DNA from: Dreissena polymorpha
Taxonomy: Eukaryota > Mollusca > Bivalvia > Myida > Dreissenidae
Direction: 5' to 3'
Length of the DNA stretch: 64,000 nucleotides
Assembly (NCBI RefSeq): GCF_020536995.1
Contig: NC_068356.1
Span: forward strand, 22,487,809 to 22,551,808
The position numbers and the translations under genes are program-made. The notes beneath the pieces are model-generated. The model ran no database searches. It saw nothing but the letters and a program-made list of their open reading frames with translations, and was not told the origin of the DNA. Positions 35,640-64,000 of the stretch are shown piece by piece. Every line of letters starts with the position of its first letter. Positions within the stretch are counted from its first letter, which is position 1.

Positions 35640-35830
35640 CACAGTTTGTCATTAATTGCTTAATTTGTAAACATTGAATCTTAAAAGCTCCATTAAAAAA
35701 AAACAGAATAAAATTAAAGAAAACAAGTTACCCTCAAGTGGGCTCGAACCACTGACCCCTGGAATAAAAGTTTATTGTTTAGACCACTGTTTAGATCTAT
35801 TTAATACTTTTCTATTGCAAAGAAAAACAT
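35640..35830 (-). mobile_element. Second, degraded copy of the tRNA-bearing MITE
   Basis: On the minus strand: GTGGTCTAAACA, GGTTCGAGCCC (B box, about 35738-35748), then TTTTATTCTGTTT, GGAGCTTTTAAGAT and TTAATGACAAACT in the same order as the copy at 34924-35440. The two copies face each other tail to tail about 200 bp apart. The outer TIR is not recognised on this copy. A C-run follows at about 35850. Confidence 0.6.
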
Positions 35831-36081
35831 CACGGAAGAATGGTAGATTCCCCCCCCCCCCCCCAATTTTTTTTTAGAAAATCGGTCGGAAAACAGCATT
35901 AACTGGATGAACAGTAAACATTTCAACAACAAAAAAAAAACTACTTAGAAATGTTGCAAGAAATTGTTTGATATTCCAGCATGTAGAGTAATCATTGTGC
36001 TTTATATACTGAAATTTTGATAGTATTCAATGAAATATAAACGGAGATAGAGCATGTTTTATTAGGTGGTATTCGTGAAGT

Positions 36082-37330
36082 TGCGGATACTTTGATTCCC
36101 GATATAGGGCACTTCGAATAACAGAGACTTTCAACAAATTGGGCACTCTGATAACCGAGTTTTATCTTCTACCTGAAATGCATTTATGTAAATTATTGCT
36201 ATTCTTACCAAACATTTGAAGTACGAATCAATTTGCATTGTCAAGCCCGACACATTGGGAATCTATGCATAACGTTATTAAATACACATGTAAAATATAA
36301 CCAATGGCGTTGTTCGTTTTCAAAAATCTTATTACTATTAATTTATATAATTAATATTATAAGTGCACATTTTAAATAAGATTCAAATGCTTATTTCTGA
36401 ATTAATATAATTTAAGTGACGACCGAAAATAATTGTCTAAATAATAAACTTGTTTTTAAGTGATAAATTGAGATTAAGAGAATTGAAAATACAACGGATC
36501 ATGTGGATCAACACGACTGTGTTCAATTGAACTTATAGGAGGACAAGGGGTCTTAAAGCGGCCAATACACCTCATAAAATCCTTTGTCATTGGTGCTCAT
36601 TAGAATCGCACCATGAAGACGATACTAATGCGTAGCCACAAAATTTAAAAGAGATTGGAAAACTCACTTTGTATTGAGCCCTACTTATAGGAAGCACTTC
36701 CCTTTACACTTCCCTTTCCCTTTTATTATCATATTCCAAAGGGATAAGAAAATATTTCGGTAATTCGTTTTAAATTTACGTCAGTACATACATTTTTATT
36801 TATTGCCTGCTTACTATAGCAGTATTCCACAGCGAATTCTGCATTTTTTATTCACTAAAAAGAGTGTGTTATATCTGGTAAAAAGTGTCGAGTTATCTGG
36901 AATCGAAGTGCCATTGTCTTTGCGATGATCGGTAAAAGAAGTGTCCATGAAAATTTGGCATCCGACTCTTAAAACATTTGATTTTTCCTCAAATACATTA
37001 TTTAACTAAAATTTAACATGTTGTAACATTAATGGACATATTGATATTTTATTTCGATAAGTTGGCACGTTCTTAATTTATTTCCAAGTATTTTTATTTT
37101 GTTGAAATACGTACTGATCATCGAAATCACGATGATTATCGATGATTTTTTTTTAATCCACTGCTTTTTCACGACTTTCTTGCTCCGCAATACGAAGTAC
37201 TATACCATTAATCGATCAAATAATGTTACGTGTCTGAAAACCAAATGAACAGAACATAAATGCAAAAAAGCTGAAGTGGCTTTTGTTGTTATCTGGTATC
37301 GAAGTGCCATCTGTTATCAAAGTATCCGCA
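36082..37330. mobile_element. Decayed TIR element
   Basis: Left end TGCGGATACTTTGATTCC and GGCACTTCGA; right end mirrors it (TCGAAGTGCC, ATCAAAGTATCCGCA). The inner motif ATCTGGAATCGAAGTGCC is repeated near 36896 and 37295. No clear target duplication and no open frame. Confidence 0.5.
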
Positions 37331-38640
37331 TACCCGGCGTGTGTTAGCCTGGTCCAGAAGATTTAAGCCCAGGAAAATAATTTCAAAAGTTGGTTACAGT
37401 TGGGCTAAAAGCAGGGCAACTAGCTTTTTCAAAGCTTGAACAACTCAATCCAATCAAACATAGAATACAAATTGGCAATTGTGGATCAATTAGGCCTAGT
37501 AAATGGTGCAATTCCGGCTCACAACAAGACATTATGCATTAAAAGTCTGTCATGTGGGCAATATTGTTGCTCAATAATTTAAAGAAAAAAAGATAAAGTA
37601 TAAGATACACATAACCAGGTATACACATACCTGACATAACACAACATGTACATGATTCTAGGCGTGTTATTCTTTAGCAAGGCAGCCAAAATTCTAAAGA
37701 TGGTTGCCAGTGCAGCAACCAATTGCGAAAAAAAAGACATATTGTTGTTAGTTTGTCTAAGTTATCTCTATAACATAAATATGAGGATAAAATGTGCACA
37801 CACATCTCGACCTGCGCTTTAAGACACACTCTTTATAAATTTGAATGGGTTGTGTTCATTTCAAACTTGCGATATAAAAAGCTATATAGTCTACCATAAT
37901 TTTGAAACCTGAGTTGCGTAGATTATATAATAGCGAACAACTTCAGTGCCTTCAGCGCTTCGATGACTGTTCTGAGCACGATAAGTGATCACAAAAAATC
38001 ATGTTTTATTTCACATGCGGTTAATCATACATTATGCAATTGTTGAACACTGGCTACAGGCCAATCGTTTCTAAAATGTGCGACTCATTTCTGTTTTATA
38101 TAATACGGGGCTTTCTTTTTCATAAATGCAGATAGTCTGCTAACAGAAATGTTGGAATGACATACTTCAATGTTTAGTATGATGTATTCGAAATACAGGT
38201 GCTGAACACAAGCGATAGTAGCTGAACAAATGTTCGTCTGCACTCGCGCCAAAACTGATCCGTACTAGTTAACAAAAATAATAATTGTTTTAGTTTTTTT
38301 CAAACGTAAATGCGTACTCATTTGTCTATACAAATAAGTGGCTGTTGTTTAGTTCCATAATGCAAATCTGGCCATAGAAAGATGTGTTGCCGCTAACCGT
38401 GCACAATTATGTGTGCATCGAAATGTAAATATTATTATGGTGTGGTGGTAAACATTGCAAGTTGAAAAGCGAACACTATAGTCAGTTTCCATTATGTAAA
38501 CCATTTTCTTAAAGCGACCTTAACGTTAGAATTTTGTGATTGGTTACATCAAAATAATATTTTAAGACCTATTTATAAATTCATATATTATACAACATTA
38601 CAAATTATTTACTCTTTTTCTAGTTTTCATAGCAGAAGGC
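37331..38640. other. Intergenic DNA upstream of FOXK
   Basis: AT-rich, no gene or recognised element; the distal FOXK promoter may lie here. Confidence 0.4.
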
Positions 38641-62294
<23,654 letters not shown>

Positions 62295-62412
62295 CCAACA
62301 TTCTGTTGAAGTAGTGGATTGGTAATTTCAGCTTGAAATGGCTTGGAATAATATCCATAGAGCTTAAAGATGTGTTGTCGTTTTTTGAACAATTTTTGGA
62401 TACATTGTATTT

Positions 62413-62418
62413 AATAAA
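62413..62418 (+). terminator. FOXK poly(A) signal
   Basis: AATAAA 119 bp downstream of the FOXK stop codon, followed by a T-rich stretch. It gives a short 3' UTR. Confidence 0.6.
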
Positions 62419-63229
62419 CTCCATTGTTTTAATTGTGATTCTGTGAGTATGACATAGTGTTGTTTCATGTGGCTGGGTTTATGTTGGTGAATATCTCAGT
62501 AAATGAGTCTGGTTTGCACCATAGCACATTATAAAGGAGTTGCCTTGTATTCAGGAAGATTTGCGTTTACTTCGTGTTTGGTTGCACATATGAGGGCTGT
62601 GGTAATAGGTTTTGATAAGAGTGAAGGATTGGGATTTGAATAGGAAAACAGACAATTAAAATGTTAAATTGTTTGCATATCGTTAAGGGCCATATTGAAA
62701 TCAGTTGTGTTCATTTTAACATTATCCCTGACCCATAATCATTTTTCAACTGAGACACATGTGTCATTGTTGGCATTTTTACGGATAAAATGTCATGCTG
62801 TATTTAAAAAAAACCTGCAGTATCTGGCACAATGCATTGTACACAAATAAACAGTATTAACTGATACACTTCCATAAAACCACAATGAATAGTTATATAA
62901 TTATTGTGATCTGTTACAGTGTGATCTAGAATTGGTTTGATCTGACAGAAAATATTACTCATTTATCCATAAGATTAATGTAAGTTTTATCATTAAAAAC
63001 TGTCAGATAACTCAAAGGAGGTGTGACCGAGTTCCACACATTTGTGACTTGCCTAAAAGAAAATCTGAATGAAAAACTGAACTTATGTTTGACTGAGGCG
63101 TCTTAAGAACTTTGTTTGATTAATGAAAATCATGTACACATCGCTTTGGAGATGCCTTATTAATCAGACTTTGCCAGTATTTTCTATAACAATGTCCTTA
63201 ACACTGTTTTAAGCATATTCAAATTTTTA
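62419..63229. other. FOXK 3' flank
   Basis: No gene or recognised element; AT-rich. Confidence 0.4.
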
Positions 63230-63505
63230 TTAGCGAGGCTGTTTTTGGAGAAAACCCGAGCTATTGTCATAGCCAGCGCGCCGTCCGCCGTAGGCGTCTT
63301 GCTTAAACCTTAACATTGGCCATAACTTTTTAAATATTGAAGATAGCACCTTTATATTTGGCATGCATGAGTATCTCATGGAGCTGCACATTTTGAGTGG
63401 TGAAATTTCAAGGTGAACATCATCCTTCAAGGTCTAGGGTCGAAAAAACAAGTCAAGGGAAGTAATAAGCTTTAAATGGACATTGTTATCTGACCTGCCC
63501 ACGTA
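63230..63505 (+). mobile_element. Helentron-like element, family G (related to K)
   Basis: T-run, hairpin GCGAGGCTGTTTTTGG / AAAACCCGAGC, GCGCGCCGTCCGCCG spacer, one unit with ATATTTGGCATGCATG. It is close to family K at its start but to family H in its core. Confidence 0.5.
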
Positions 63506-63513
63506 TATATTTT

Positions 63514-64000
63514 TATGTCCCCCACTATAGTAGTGGGGGACATATTGTTTTTGCCCTGTCTGTCTGTTGGTCTGTCTGTCTGTTTGCGCCAACTTTAACA
63601 TTTTGCAATAACTTTTGCTATATTGAAGATAGCAACTTCATATTTGGCATGCATGTGTATCTCATGAAGCTGCACATTTTGAGTGGTGAAAGGTCAAGGT
63701 CATCCTTCAAGGTCAGAGGTCAAATATATGTGGCCAAAATCGCTCATTTTATGAATACTTTTGCAATATTGAAGATAGCAACTTGATATTTGGCATGCAT
63801 GTGTATCTCATGGAGCTGCACATTTTGAGTGGTGAAAGGTCAAGGTCATCCTTCAAGGTCAGAGGTCAATTATATGTGGCCAAAATCGCTCATTTTATGA
63901 ATACTTTGGCAATATTGAAGATAGCAACTTGATATTTGGCATGCATGTGCATCTCATGGAGCTGCTCATTTTGAGTGGTGAAAGGTCAAGGTCATCCTTC
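63514..64000 (+). mobile_element. Helentron-like element, family H (runs off the window)
   Basis: Hairpin ATGTCCCCCACTA / TAGTGGGGGACAT (63515-63543), TGTCTGTCTG spacer, then units of 146 bp marked by ATATTTGGCATGCATG near 63640, 63786 and 63932, each with AAAGGTCAAGGTCATCC. The right end is beyond the window. Confidence 0.6.

Overview
The window looks like nuclear DNA of a bivalve mollusc. Two conserved, intron-rich animal genes (CFAP52 and FOXK) sit in AT-rich sequence full of repeats built around motifs such as AAGGTCAAGGTCA, short terminal hairpins and 145-185 bp tandem units. That repeat style is typical of bivalves; the species cannot be fixed from the sequence alone.

Layout. 1-6750 is repeat-rich intergenic DNA (Helentron-like tandem-repeat elements and MITEs). 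7798-24520 (minus) is a complete CFAP52/WDR16 gene: 12 coding exons, 668 codons, all splice phases agree. A CR1-like LINE lies in intron 1 and many small elements in the other introns. 24521-24897 is a compact promoter region with an RFX X-box-like site; a short membrane-anchor exon points the other way at 24898. 25568-33341 is bounded by about 95-bp terminal inverted repeats and a perfect 9-bp direct repeat (TTAAGTTAT), so the whole 7.8 kb looks like one DNA transposon; inside it, on the minus strand, is a four-exon THAP-domain gene. A 690-bp relative with its own perfect 9-bp duplication follows at 33538-34227. 34.5-38.6 kb holds more small transposons, one carrying a tRNA-like RNA polymerase III unit. 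38762-62294 (plus) is a complete FOXK gene: nine coding exons, 708 codons, FHA plus forkhead domains. 62.4-64.0 kb is 3' flank and tandem repeats.

Function. CFAP52 is an axonemal WD40 protein and FOXK a transcription factor; they are neighbours, not a pathway. The THAP gene is either the DNA-binding gene of the element around it or a host gene carried inside it; its copy here has an in-frame stop and a shifted reading frame at a 20-base homopolymer.

The mobile DNA is the unusual part. At least ten repeat families share one plan (T-run, hairpin, G/C-rich spacer, tandem core, terminal CTCTTGTT). There are several nested insertions, four elements with 6-9 bp target duplications, two near-minimal hAT palindromes, and a FOXK-intron array with seven perfect estrogen-response-element palindromes.
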